DNA from: Welwitschia mirabilis
Taxonomy: Eukaryota > Gnetophyta > Gnetopsida > Welwitschiales
NCBI GenBank assembly: GCA_051453625.1
Contig: JBOZIK010000001.1
Location: 258,844,969-258,908,968 of the forward strand
Direction: 5' to 3'
DNA: 64,000 nucleotides
The translations under genes were made by a program, and so were the position numbers. This document shows, piece after piece, positions 35,290-47,800 of the stretch (its first letter is position 1; the number at the start of each line of letters is the position of its first letter). The notes beneath the pieces are model-generated. The model made no database searches. It was not told the DNA's origin and worked only from the letters and a program-made list of their open reading frames with translations.

Positions 35290-36020
35290 AAGAGAAAAAT
35301 CTTTAATTCTTCTAAGGAACTAAAGATTATAATGGCTCCAAGATGCTAGTTGTCAAGGAAATAAGACAATGGAAAAATAAGTATAAGGACAATGTAGTGC
35401 TAAATAAGAAGCTTATAAAAATTATCTATTATGAATTAAAACTAGAAGACTATAAAATAGTAAGAAAATTTACTAGTACTAAATGTATTTGGGATTAGCT
35501 AGAGGTAAAAAATGATGGAATTAATCAAATAAAAAATATAAATAATAAAATTCTTATGATATAATTTGAGAAAATATAGTTGTAAAAAGATTAGACATTT
35601 ATAGATTCTAATACTAAGATAATGGCTATAATGAGTGAATTATGGAAGTTTTGTCCACCTCTCTCATCAATTCACATCACTAAAAGGATCTTGATATCTA
35701 TTCCAAAAGTTTATGAAAATAAAGTGCTATTAATAAAGAACATGCAAAAAGTTAATGTCATCAAATTGAGAATAGATAAGTGGAATTATTACTTTTAAAT
35801 TGAGATATCTACATAAATATAAAAGGGAAAAGATATAAAGAGAAGAAACAAAAAAGACTTTTAGGGGAAAAAAGAGGGAGGAATAAAAAGAAAGAGAGAG
35901 AAATGCTATGATGGTACCTCACCAAAATTCAAAAGTAAATCAAAATAAAAAGGTGTTTAGTGCCATTCTTATAAAGGATTTGGATACACTATAGCTAAAT
36001 AATTCAATGATAATAATAAA
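35290..36020 (+). pseudogene. C2 gag with degenerate zinc knuckle
   Basis: Plus-strand pieces in order: TSTKCIWD at about 35,470 (family 'TAKEIWD'), LEVKNDGINQIKN, SIHITKRILISIPKVYENKV (35,670-35,730; family 'L..VLRSLP..WE.KV'), then at 35,961 CHSYKGFGYTIAK. The last is a CCHC knuckle with the second Cys and the His both read as Tyr (TGT-to-TAT and CAT-to-TAT type changes), the pattern being 'CYECKGFGH....C'. Same lineage as C1. Many stops. Confidence 0.72.
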
Positions 36021-36119
36021 AAGGCTCCAAATGAAATTATAAATAAGTTTAAGATTATTACCAATAATAATTATACTAATTCAAATTAAAAATAATCACA
36101 TAATGAAATGATGTTATTT

Positions 36120-36700
36120 TTAAATGATATTTACTTTAATTAACATTTCATTTTTATCTACTTTAAATGATGATCTTGATATGTCTAATTATTTTTAATA
36201 AGAGTTAAAAACATCTTAGATCTTTTATGTAATAAAACAAAATAATGATACTTCATGTGATTATGATGAAGAAGATTAGTTCTCAAATTTTTATGAAAAA
36301 TAAGTGGATGAAAAGGATGAGAAATTAAAAAACTAAGATAATCATGTTGATTCCCTTAAGGAAACCTATGGGGATTTTTACACTAAAAGAAATAATATAG
36401 TAAAGGAAAATATGAGCTTAAAAAATGATGTTATTAAAATTAAAGAAGAAAATAATTCCATATAAAGCCAACTATACTATTCAAAGAAGAAAGTACCTCA
36501 TAATATCTCAAGTTATAAAAAGGAAATCAAATATTTTCAATCCAAGAGAGTAAAAATGTAAATGTTTATTACCTAAAATTAGTAAACTTCATAATATCAT
36601 CTTTATGCTTTCTATACGAAACAATAATTTGGAGATAATTCATATTAGATTAAAAAACTAAGTAATAAGAGTGGATTTATACTTGTGTCTTGTATTTTAT
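36120..36700 (+). pseudogene. C2 gag-pol spacer, lysine/glutamate rich
   Basis: Frames give charged coiled-coil-like sequence such as KFGYELKK and SYKKEIKYFQSKR, then KLHNIIFMLSIRNN at about 36,590 and RVDLYL. This matches the plant copia spacer with 'KLD.IL..G....' followed by '..GLGY'. The same block exists in C1 near 40,100-40,170 (KMLIG, then KSGLGYL). Confidence 0.5.
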
Positions 36701-37009
36701 TTTCCTTTATACCTACATCTTTAGTAAATCATCCATCCTTTTAAATGTTAAAGCATCATTCATTAAGAGTTATTAATCAAGTGATATCTAATCCTACTCT
36801 TTAAAATTTAAAGCTTGAAAAACAAATAAATGATGTCTTACTTATTAATTTGGAAATAAATTTGGTGAATAAGAAATTAAATTGTTTTTCAAAATTTGAT
36901 AGCATGCTATGTTTTCAATTCATTAGAAAGAATACTTATTATAATACTAGGTAGAATAATGGTACAATTCATAAGAGACTATTGATTTATATTAATTTAA
37001 CTATCACTA

Positions 37010-37300
37010 ATTATGTTTATTGATAGTTTATAGTGCTTGTTCAAGATATAAAATAGGTAAAACAAGAATATTTATAAAAATCAAGAAGTATAATTGTGGA
37101 GCTATTATGGTTAAAGATAATGTTAAATAACTAGTTAAGGGCATAATAACAATTATAGATAAAGACTTTCTTACTATTACTAATGTGTTGTATGTAAATC
37201 AAATAAAGAATAACCTTCTTAGCATTAATCAAATATCCAATAGAGGTATTTGTGTTTAATTTGGTTTTTTAATTGAAGTATTTTAAATAAAAATAATGAT
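37010..37300 (+). pseudogene. C2 protease and pre-integrase relic
   Basis: Plus strand reads IVYSACSRYKIGKTRIF (37,023-37,075; family 'LDSGCSRHMTGD...F'), then KKYNCGAIMVKDNVK (family 'G.VTFGD..K'), VKGIITIIDKDFLTIT and NVLYVNQIKNNLLSINQISN (37,175-37,250; family 'V..VLYV..LK.NLLSISQ'). This is the copia protease active-site region, with the catalytic Asp lost, followed by the pre-integrase segment. After about 37,300 no integrase core can be read. Confidence 0.75.
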
Positions 37301-37589
37301 AGTAAATTTTTCTCTTTCATTACCATACATGAAAGTATGATATGAAATGGAAGATTAGAATATATCAATTTTATAAATTTGTATAAAATTGTTAAACATA
37401 GTCTATTCAAATGAAGAAATTTAATAAGTTATAAGGAGAAGTTTATTATAATCTTTAATTATAAAACAAACTATGAAAAGTTTCATTAAGTTAGATTAAA
37501 TTACCTCTCATAAATTTAGAATTACATTATCCCATAGTAACTTCATATTTTTTATTTCTATTATAGTTAATTAATAGATTCACATGGGT

Positions 37590-38030
37590 TAGGATAAATG
37601 TATTTAAAATAGGCCCTACTTCTCATGTATCTTTAAAGTTATATGTTACTATTGGAGGTACTAACACTTCATCCTATTCCACCAAATCCCACCTAGATGT
37701 AACTCCTATTATGGTTGTACTATAATAGATTATTATTGGGTAGTATAAGTTTGATTAGTATTTAGAATAACTAACATACATTTAAAATAGTATGTAAGAC
37801 ATCATGTGAAGTCTAGGATTGAGGTTTCTTGAACATCTAGATCATCATCATTAGATACTTAAGAGTTCTCTTTTCCATTATATTTTCTAGATTTAGATTC
37901 AAAGGAGAGGAGATTCAAGATAGTGAAGTAGAAAAAGATTAGAAGAAGGAGGAGGAAGAGAGTCACTAAAATAAATTCCTCAACTACATGTGTGTTAGAT
38001 TCAACTCCAATTTTCTTTGGAAGTTCCTCT
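37590..38030 (+). other. unidentified open-like region in C2
   Basis: A plus-strand frame reads HHVKSRIEVS, a stop, TSRSSSLDT, a stop, EFSFPLYFLDLDSKERRFK, then a strongly basic run KKIRRRRRKRVTK (about 37,930-37,970). Stops are at positions readable as former glutamine codons. No family recognised. It may be the start of an extra downstream ORF like that of C1, or the remnant of something captured. Confidence 0.3.
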
Positions 38031-38672
38031 CATCCATTACATTTTCTTCTACATAGTCATCTTACATTATTATAAGTCATCATAACCATTCTCTAGAGCC
38101 ATGATCTAATTAAATGATTTAAACACTGAGTCAAATTATATTTTATGTTGTATTCACTCATATTTTTTATGTTTAGATGATATCATTTCATTTTGTTATA
38201 TGTAGTTTTATTCATTTAAAGCTTCATCATTATCGTTGCTATAAAAAAACAAAGATGATATAATATGATATAAATAGGTTATGTTATATATGAATATTTT
38301 AATAAGTTGTTTTATATTATTTATACCATGTCATTTCTTTCACACTTAAACTTTATGCTTTAGTGTGAATTTTAGAGTCTTCATAAATAATGTTGTTTAC
38401 ATAATGCTAATGCCTTTTACTTTAAAATATCTAACAAATTTTTAAATTTTCTTAGATTAAATTTTTTATGTTACTTTTGAAATTTTGATGTATATATTTT
38501 TGTATGTAGTTTATATTATTTACTTTTTTATTATGCCTCTTTGACTTAAACACTTAATTAATCTTGAAAAATTATTTTTTATATAGGAGGTTCTTAGATT
38601 TATGGAAAGCCTTAAAGTTTGAAGAAGCATCTTTGATTAGATTTGATTATTATTAGTGATAAATAAGAACAT

Positions 38673-39613
38673 TATTGGATCTTATAATTATCTATTAATG
38701 ACAAAACAAATATTGAATAATGATAGTAATAAAGTAAAATGCATTTTATTTATGAATATTAAATTATAAACTATCAAAAGTAGTTTTAAAGAATGAGGCT
38801 TTAAAAAACATAAGAAATTCTTCATGCAGATACTATAATATCATCTAACGAGATCAACATGCTTTATAGAAGCATTAATGACAAAATGAAAAGAGCAACT
38901 AATTAATGAATGATAGAATATCAATTAACCTTCTCCAAAAATATGAAGTTTTAATATGGGGTCAACCAATCAAAAGTGGGGATCAACTACTAGAAGGTTG
39001 ATTAGGCATTACTAATGGATTAACTAATTTTAATTTAGCTATTTAAAATAAAGACTAAAGATATAAACATTTAAAACAAAATGTAACATTTTATTTTTAG
39101 GCATTTAATATTTGTTTAACCACTATTCATTATCTAATTATCCATATACTTTATAATTAGAATTCACAATAGCTAAAAACATGATTTATATATAATGAAA
39201 TTATGGTTGTATATCAAAATCTTTTAGATCTTTAAAATTTATATCTTGTGATTAAAAGGCATAAACTATACTTTATTATTTACTTTATCTTTTTTCTATT
39301 ATAATTATCAATTATGAAAAAAATTATAAAAAATTTTAGAAACCAACAATTTGTATAAATAGGTTGGAAACTACTAAAACATTACATTGGAGTATTGTAG
39401 AGGATTCATTATTTAATAAATAACAATAGGCTTATTTTTAATAACTTTGTTTTGCTTACTCTAATTTCTTAATTCTTCACAAATTATATTTAATTAAGTT
39501 TTTAAGATTGATTTAAATTATAGCATTACAAAAATGATTTATCTTTATACTCTTAGAATTTAATTCATCTCTCTTATTTACCCCTTCCCTCTATTATAGT
39601 AGATCCTAAAATA
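38673..39613 (+). repeat. C2 3' LTR
   Basis: Starts TATTGGATCTTATAATT, ends CCTAAAATA, homologous to 34,152-35,108. The sequence after it is the continuation of C1 gag. Confidence 0.75.
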
Positions 39614-39639
39614 TTACATCTAATGCAAATTAAATTTTA

Positions 39640-40400
39640 CTTTTTGAATTTGGGAATAATAAATATATTCATAGCTAGGATTTAGATAAGGAAATTTTCC
39701 TATTTATTAGAAAATTCATAAAAATACTTATAGGTAAGAATATAAGAAACAAAAATTAATATGATAGAAAGAACTATGATGGAACATCATCTAAATTCAA
39801 AGGTTAATTAGAGAAGAAAGGAATCTAATGCTATACTTGTACATATTTTAGATATGCTAATACTAAATGTTTAAACAAAAAGAAAAGGAAGGTTAGACTG
39901 GAAATTTAAAAAAAAAATGGTGTCATGTTACTACATGAAATAATAACAGAAATTTAGATAAAAAAGAGGCACATCATAACAAGAGGTATATTAAAGAAGT
40001 ATATTAAATATATTTAATGCCATGCTAAAGTAAGAGAAGAAGAATGCAAGTGTTTATTAAATCATATTTATGAATTTCATAGCCTTATATTAAATTTTTC
40101 TATAAGAAGTAACACTCAGTATAAGATGCTCATAGGATAAAGATTACTTAATAATAAAAGTGGCCTAGGATACTTGTATTTTTTTTTCCTTCAACATTTT
40201 TAATATCTTCTTCTAGAAAAGTTTATTTTATATCTAATAGTAAACCATCATTAATTAAGAGCTTTAGACTATATGATGTCCAACCTTACTCTTCTAGTAT
40301 TAAATTTTATTAAAAAAAATAAGAGGTATTTAATTTGTCATGTTTGTAATAGATCTAATCACTCTAAGTTGATTTGTAATTATATTAATGTTTTCTTAAA
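39640..40400 (+). pseudogene. C1 gag, second part, with two zinc knuckles
   Basis: After C2 the frame gives EFGNNKYIHS, DLDKEIFLFIRKFIKIL (family 'D.E.A.L...F.KFLK') and at 39,829-39,870 CYTCTYFRYANTKC, a CX2CX4HX4C knuckle with His read as Tyr. A spacer with KSGLGYL follows near 40,155. At 40,336-40,377 CHVCNRSNHSKLIC is a complete second CCHC knuckle. Two knuckles separated by an acidic or coiled spacer are usual in one group of plant copia elements. The knuckles would bind element RNA. Confidence 0.75.
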
Positions 40401-40499
40401 ATTTGATAATGTGTTAAATTTATTTATGAGAAATATATTCTAATGTTGGACAAGGTAATGGAAAAAATCATAAAATCTTATTTATTCACAATATCTTGT

Positions 40500-41090
40500 T
40501 TCCCACTATTAGTGTTATGACAGTGCTTGCTTAAGGTAAATAATAGAGAATACAAGTAGATATGTCAACAGGAAAAACTATGATGAAGAAGCCATTACTT
40601 TAAGAGATAATAATAAATCATGCATTAAAGGCTAGGTATATCTAAACATGAAGACTTTTCTATAATCCGAAACATATAGGTTAATAGTAATAACACCCAA
40701 CTTTTCCATGTCTAATTAGGTATAACATTTATCACAAGTCACTAGAAATACATACCCTTTGTGATCTTCACTTCTTCTTAGTGTAAAACTATATATTTAT
40801 AAATAAGCTAAAGCATAATATTTTTTATTATCAAGAAAACTTTTGATAAAGGTATGTATCCATGATTTATTACTTTTAAATATCATATTTTAAATAGAAA
40901 TAGTAGAGTGATGCTTCTAAATGGTATAGATTAAAATATTGTAGTAAGAAATAATTATATAGTAAATGTATTTATTTCACTCTTGAAAATAAAATAGAAC
41001 TATGGTATATAAGATTATAACATATTAAATTAAAAAAATATAGATAAATATGATTTAGTAAAAGTATTACATAAAATTAGTAAATTATTA
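40500..41090 (+). pseudogene. C1 protease and pre-integrase relic
   Basis: At 40,516-40,530 YDSAC is the copia protease active site (family 'LDSGCSRHM'). Next come YVNRKNYDEEAITLRDNNKS (family '..GG.VTFGDN.K') and, at 41,000-41,041, LWYIRL, a stop, HIKLKKY (family 'LWHRRLGH....L'), the HHCC part of integrase with the first His changed to Tyr. The catalytic Asp of the protease is kept, though the frame is broken. Confidence 0.72.
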
Positions 41091-41652
41091 GTTAAAGTAT
41101 GTTACCCTTGTTAAATAGGAAAAGATACTATAAAAATCTTTACTAAAATAGATTAAGTGAATTTTCAAATTCTTTTAGATTTGTTATAACTAGTCTTAGT
41201 AGGTTTAGTTCCTATAGGAATTCTTATTAATAATAAGTATATTCCAATGATTATTAATAACTATTTTAGATTTATGTGGTTTACCAAAGGAACCACTATA
41301 TCTTTTTCTAGGTATTATTTCTTAAACATAGTAGTAATGCCTTCAATGAATTTGAATTTTTCTTTAAAAAACCGATAAATAAAATAAGTTTCAACATAAA
41401 GAATATTAAAAGTAATAATGGTGAATAATTTAAAAATAAAAAATTTAATGCTTTTATTAAGGAAATGAAATTGTACATGAGGTTTTTAACCCCATGAATT
41501 TCCCAAATGAAATATCATAGTTAAAAAAAGAAATTTTCAAGCGATTATGAGATCCATATTTGAAGAAAAGGACATAGCTAAGAGATTCTGAACTCACTTT
41601 AAGATAGATTGCTACATGTGTAACTATGCATTTTCTATATTAAGAATGACAA
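41091..41652 (+). pseudogene. C1 integrase core, first part
   Basis: Plus strand: IGKDTIKIFTKI (family 'C..GKQ...F'), LVLVGLVPIGI (family 'H.DL.GP'), then PMIINNYFRFMWF (41,244-41,281; family 'VDDYSRYTWV', the catalytic Asp pair now Asn-Asn). Near the end come KKRNFQAIMRSIFEEKDIAK (family 'ERKNR.L.EMAR.ML.E') and CYMCNYAFSILRMT. The frame stops at 41,652, in front of the L5 LTR, and resumes at 51,633 with SYDLWK. Joined, this is the normal copia order; inactive. Confidence 0.85.
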
Positions 41653-43462
41653 TGTGACATTCAAACTTTCAAGGTTCAGAGACTTAGCCTAAAAATTTAA
41701 TTGAAATAACTTTTAATATTATAGATTCTCAATTTAGTTAAATTATTACATATATTTTAAGATTTGTAGTGTGCAATTTTAATTATGAAAATTATATGCA
41801 ATAATACCTTATATTTTGTATTAGTCATAAATTTGCCTTTAAAATTTTTATGATTTAATTATGATTATTATGGTTAAAAATTTTGTAACCATTGTATCTT
41901 AATCTGAGAAATAATTAATATATGGTTTTTAAAAATTTTCATGTTCTTATATTATCTACATAGTGAGCATTGACACTTATTTTTATAATATTAATGCACC
42001 CCAAGGCCTAGCAAGGAATGAAATAAAAGTGGTTGCCAAATCTTTATTAATTCTCTCCACTTTGACCATCCTCCTTCTTAATGTTTTGTCTTCATAAATA
42101 TAGAATCTTTAAAAACTTTTTCCACCTCAATCATCCTTCTTCATGATTTTTTATCTTCATATATATGAAATCTCTACCAAGTCTTGTCACCTCAACGATA
42201 ATCCTTTATAATGTTTTATCTTTATATTTTCATTATCCTACACCTTCCATGAAACTTTAGTTATAAATAAGATCCTATTTTCTTTTTCCCTCACTTTTAT
42301 TTTTGGAGAAGCCTTTTCTATTAAACTTTTAAGCTTGGATAAGCCTTCAAACCTTTGAGAGCTGGAATCTTTAAATCTTTTTAATCTTATTATGTATGTA
42401 TATAGTTCTTTAGTTCCTTTGTTTTATGGTCATTATGGTGTTTTGATTACTTTTTATATGGTTTATGGTCTTTATTACATTTTTAAATTATTCTTGATTT
42501 CTCATTTATTTCTTGCATAGTCCTTATTTCTTGTATTTCTAATAGCCTTATGTTTTGAATGATTTTAATTTCTAAATTCCTATGTGATTATCCTTGCATA
42601 TTTTTTAAGAGTTACTTACTTTGTTTGTACTTCATACATCTTGTTTTAGTACCTTTTTTGGGTACTTGTATCATAATACTTCTAATCTTGTTAAAGCCTT
42701 AATTTGACTTGTTCTAATTATCAATCATGGTTGATGATTTTTAAATAAATAAGAAAAGCCTAACTAGGATAATTAGTTGTTCAAACTTCAGAAAGAGATA
42801 CTCTCTAAAGGAAGTCCTAGGGCCATGGAACTAAACCTCCAAGATGAATAAGAAAAATATGACCAATTTATCATTTATCCCTTCTAGATTAAGTTAAATA
42901 ACATTACTGAAATCTATTACAAAGTAATAGTAAAGAAATATTAATTTAAATGGATCCTCATTCTTTTCTAGTTTGTCCTTAATATCTCTTTTCACTTGAA
43001 AGCCCTTATCATTTAAACCCTTACCATTGATCATAATGCGAACTGTGAAGGTTATAGTTCTTATATCATACTATTTGTATTAAATAGTTGATTAAGTAAA
43101 GTAGAGGAAAAGGTAATTTGTCTTGCTAGGGATGGAATTTAAAAATGTTGATGTTCTAGCTTATACTTGAAAACTTATTAAAATGAAGTGATTTTTTCAC
43201 CTTTTTACTTGTAATCTATTACATCTTATGGCTAACCTTTATCATATGATTTCAATATAATACTTAGATTATCTTTGATATAAAGAGATATTTGTTTTCT
43301 CTTGTATTGAATCATGATATGAGTTATTTACCTTCTTTACTTATAAAGATTGCTTATGACTATGCATTTACATTCATTTTTGAATTGATGATTTAAATAT
43401 TTCATAAAAGCATAATAAAGTTTAAGATTATAGTTTTGGATTAAGAATTCTAGGATCTTACA
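41653..43462 (+). repeat. L5 5' LTR (1,810 bp)
   Basis: Homologous to 49,755-51,569 over its full length: ACTTTCAAGGTTCAGAGACTTAGCC against ACTTTCAAGGTTTAAAAACTTAGCC (in parts), TTTTTATAATATTAATGCACC in both (in parts), and TTCTAGGAT.TTACATTTTGG at the end. Confidence 0.88.
42258..42272 (+). promoter_or_regulatory. TATA box candidate in L5 5' LTR
   Basis: TAGTTATAAATAAGATCC, matched in the other LTR at 50,359-50,372 (TAGTTATAAATAGAACCC). Conserved in both copies and followed by a C/T-rich stretch, as in many plant LTR promoters. Confidence 0.5.
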
Positions 43463-43465
43463 TTT

Positions 43466-43477
43466 TGGCATCAAATC
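43466..43477 (+). other. L5 primer-binding site
   Basis: TGGCATCAAATC, three bases after the LTR, against TGGTATCAGAGC (initiator-methionine tRNA). The same site after the second LTR (51,573-51,584) reads TGGTATTAGAGC. Confidence 0.65.
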
Positions 43478-44589
43478 TTAGATCACAATTTCATTAAGCA
43501 CAAGTACTATCAAGGTATATCTTGTAGAGGAATATGGTAAAGTTTAGCAAGTGTAGAACTATAACTATATAAAATTGATTCTTATTGCTCTTCTAACCTT
43601 TAAATACCATAGAGTAAAATGAAATATAAATCTAATAAGTTCTAAATAATTAGCCATTTTCTAGCCACAATATGTGATCCTTTACTCATTTGCTTTGAAG
43701 GATTTTATCTTCTTTTTTAAATCTCTTTTCTCTTTAATATCCAAGGTATTTGAACTGCATGTTCATTCTATAAGTTTATGGTTCTCTCTATTTATTTACA
43801 TTCATTTAGTTACAAGAGAAGATGAAATAAAAGACTTAGTCCAATGCATACATTAATGATTACTTTATCTAACATTACTTTTCTATTTTTTATTTTTTCA
43901 ATCATGTTACTTCTTATACATTTATTCTTATAACTAAATAAAGTTCTACTTAAACATGAATAACACAGGAAACAATATTTTTAGGTAGCTAAATAATTGA
44001 TATCAGTTAAAATAGGAACCTATATTTATAAGTTTCATTATTTGTCATCATAGATATTAATTCTAATAGAAAAGGTTAAAATAAGAAGAAAGAAATCAAT
44101 AGTAAAAGGAGTAAGATATGTTATTCTATAATAGATTGAGAAAAGTTAAGGTATCATGGATGATTTTTTTAAATACAAGGGAACAAGAAATTTTAGGTGT
44201 ATAGGCTTTTAAGTCTACTCCAAGAAAAGTTTTAGACCATGTGTGTCTTTGTAAGAATAGAGCATTTCTAGTTTTGACTTCAAATGGAATAATTGATTCT
44301 TTATGCTACAAGATACTCCATATTATTCTTTCCTTATACATTCCTTAATTTATTTACTTTCTTTTCTTACTATTTATTTGGTGTTAAAATCTAATAGAAG
44401 AAGAAGATCTTGTAGCCTTTGTTAGACCCTTAAAACCAACTAAAAAAGAGGTTATGATAGGTTAAGTATTTTTCTTATTTTATTTCACAAATTATAGTTA
44501 TCTTCTTCTATATTCAATTTTGTAGAAGGAAAAAAAGAGGAAGGGTTATTTTTTGTTAGGGTTTTTTAGGCTCTTGGCAATGTTTGATG

Positions 44590-44814
44590 CTTGTTTTCCA
44601 TTGCTTAGATGTGTGGAAGTTTATCCATGACCATTAACCCAAATTTAACTAAGTTCATTTTTTCTCTGGAAATAGAAAATAAGGATGAAGGATGTTTGCT
44701 ATAGTTTTGAAAGGAGTTTTACCAGTGGTTTTAGTGGCCTATAGAATATTAATAAGAAAGTTTGATTTCTTGTGTTAGCAGTGTGGTTTCATGTCGCATG
44801 TACACAATCCATGC
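44590..44814 (+). pseudogene. L5 nucleic-acid-binding ORF relic with intact CCHC knuckle
   Basis: At 44,773-44,814 the plus strand reads C, a stop (former Q), QCGFMSHVHNPC. This is a CX2CX4HX4C zinc knuckle with all four ligands present. Upstream, WMCGSLSMTINPNLTKFIFS then LEIENKDEG (about 44,600-44,700) resembles the DUF4283-like domain 'W........L..NLF.F.F..E...'. In plants this domain often stands before such a knuckle, in LINE ORF1 and in gag-like genes. The distance between the two is shorter than usual, so some sequence is lost. The knuckle is certain; the domain name is tentative. Confidence 0.5.
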
Positions 44815-47800
44815 TTTAAACCCTAATACTACTTATTTTGGATCATTCACTAGGTCTTTATAATGATTTCATGACATGTGTGAATGCATTTGAGAGCACT
44901 CTTAAATGTCTCATCTAAATAGAACCTATGATGCTATTGCGTGCTTTTGGTAGAATTTAAATTTACCACTTAATATCTTAAACATATCTATAGGCATTAA
45001 ATATTACTTCTTTCTTAAATAGCAAAGAGTAATCTAGTTCAAAGAGTATGCTTGATCTCAAAATTTTGACATATGCTATATGTTTGAATTATTTACAGAT
45101 CTTTCACTAATTATTAATAATTGGTTTTAGTCTCTTTCGAATTTTAGTTTATTAGATGCTTCAAAGTTAAGCTTAGGATTTGATATTATATATTGATGAT
45201 TTTGCTTAATTTAACAATATAATATTTGAATCCTACATCTAAATTAGTAGAGGTTTGACATGGTGGATAAAAGTAAGAAAATTTTAGAGATGTAAATATA
45301 GAATCCAATGGTTAATCCTACAAAGATGGGTATAGATGTCATGAATATTCTTGGGTATTTAGCCTCTATAGGAATCGAGAACCTTACAAAGTTTATAAAA
45401 GAATGTCCCTTGAGGATATTATAGATAAGTCTATTCAAGGAATTTGAATGAATTCACATCTTACTTTTAAGTCTTAAAGAAAGCTATCCTTAGAATTCCA
45501 AAATGGAAATTTAGTACTTACTAGATGTTTATTACAAATATATGATTATGAATATTTAGATTTATTAAAGTATAATTCAGCCTCTAAGAAGGAAAAAGCA
45601 TCATATGCTGCTAACAAATATATAGAGTATGCATCTCTTAAAGAGCTTACTTCATTGACCTTCACCTCTTTTATTGCTGATCTACGAGTATTATACCATT
45701 ATATTTATGTTTGCATTGCTTCATGTCTAAATCTCTAGGATTCCTTAAAAATAACTAGAAATACCTGCCATGAAATCTCTTGATACTTGTAAGTTAAATA
45801 ATGAGTTGCTGGTACATATTCTCTCCTACATTTAACTATTATACATTTATCCTCCTATCCTTCTACTAGACATGATATGATAAATCTTTATGATAAATAA
45901 GTTTCTTAGAGAGCAAAAACTTGTTTGGATCATTCTAAATGATTTATTAGGTGGTAAGAAAGAACATTTTTAGATTATTAACACTTTCTTATCTTAGATG
46001 AATGTGAAGATTAGATTAATATTCTTGATTTTGTATATCTTATAAGTTATTTAAATAAGGAAGTATGAAGAAATTTCTTATTAATATAATGTATGCTTTC
46101 TTTCATATCAATACAGATTTTAGGTCTAGTAGAACATAAATCATTTTCTTCTCTATTCTATTGAAAATCTAGACCAAGAGAGGAGGAGTATATATGAGGA
46201 ATAATAATGATGATCATGGTTTATGAGTATGACTATGATCACCATGGTTTCTAAAATAACTTAAAAGTAGAAGTACATGTATTAACTCTTGACTAAACCA
46301 AAACATTTTTAGTGGTAAAAAGTTTCATTAGTATCTTCTAAATTATATGACATGTAATAATGCACAATAAAGCAAAGAAAAGTAGGTGGCAAAAGGGTTA
46401 GGTGACATTTCCTTTTATCCCCAACCACTTTATTTAATAAAACCTCTATGTTTGTTGTTGTTATGTGTGTTTTTCATAAGAGCATAAAAGAAGACAAGCT
46501 TAATTTGATAATTTATTTAAAACTATAAATTCTCTCTCTCCTTCTTACATAGTGATGGTTTACATCTCATGTAAATACTATTAAAACATAGTTTTCCAAA
46601 ACATAAGTGCTAAGCTTATAGATAGTGAGTTGCTCAGTACTTCAACTGATTGAATAGAAAGTTTGCATTCAAACTGGGATCATTATCCATCTTGATAGTT
46701 TAAATTTATATAAGAGTTTATTTCCTAGTTTATAAGGGAGAATATGCCTCTACATGACAATGTTAAACTATTAAGTATTATCAATATATTACCCCAAATA
46801 CACAAGTACTCACCAAATCTGCAATCTTCTGAATCACTGAAAATTTATTAGATGAGAAGGAATCAAGTCCTACAAGTAATTTTCTTAATACTATGGAAAA
46901 ATAGATTTCTAGATTCTATTAAAACTTATAAATTTATTAAATTCCATGAGTATCCAGTTACTTGAAAATTATCTTAAGCTTACTCATACTGGGAAACATA
47001 CTATGATAAAACATGGCTTTATTTAGTTATTTTTTTAATTATTTATTTAGTATGCCATGCAAATTGGATATCTTTAACTAGCTGAGGTTTTATACTAGGA
47101 GAAAGTTTGTCTATTTTCACAATAATGCATCAGTAATGTTAAAAGAAAAGAAAAATTATAAGTTTTTAAGTTTATTAAATAGTATTTATTATGAAGGCTA
47201 TCGATTTTGATAGATCTGGCACAAAATGTTATAGCTCCATGATTTGGGTATCTTCCAATAGGATTACTAACTTGTTATATTTTTGTAAGAAGCTTTAATT
47301 CCTTCTAACCTTAAAAAAAAAGCCCCTTAAATGCTATAATATCCACAACTACAAAACTCATAAGCCTATATCTACGGTTATCATCAAGATGAATATCACC
47401 ATAATTTGGTAAACACTCAGACCCTTGTACATAGAAGCCTCCACTTCAAACTCTTTAAAAAATGTTTCATATATGTTATAGAAATTACCTTGCCATTTAA
47501 ATAATACACATGATTCCTTTTTTTGAAATGTTTATTATGGAGAGTAATAGAATATCAATACTACATTATTGTGTCAATAATTGAAATGAATATGGAAGAT
47601 AGCAGCTGAGGTGGATAAAGAGATAAAGTGCTAAGAAATACTATGTCAATGAGTTGAAGATTCTTTCTTGAGAAGTCATCATTTCTTATCCTCTCATTAA
47701 TAATTTAAACTCTCACCACAAGAAAATTTTTATGAGCCTCCATTAAAATGGTTGAAATAAAACACTTATGTTTTTAAAATAGCATTTCTTAGAAGTGTAG

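Larger units (their letters stand above)
34152..39613 (+). mobile_element. C2: truncated Ty1/copia element inside C1 gag
   Basis: Related LTRs at 34,152-35,108 (957 bp) and 38,673-39,613 (941 bp) enclose 3.6 kb. The interior has a clear PBS, gag with zinc knuckle, a spacer, and a protease/pre-integrase region, but no integrase core, RT or RNase H, so the middle or 3' part of pol was deleted. The gag frame of C1 is interrupted exactly by this block. Five-base flanks (TATTA and TTACA) do not match, which may reflect mutation or imprecise ends. Confidence 0.75.

Noticed and set aside
38660-39620. Second C2 LTR as the 5' LTR of the copia at 39,640-53,590
   Set aside because: It pairs with 34,152-35,108, and the gag right of it starts in the middle and continues the gag that ends at 34,151. 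The outer LTRs of that copia are at 25,850 and 56,480.
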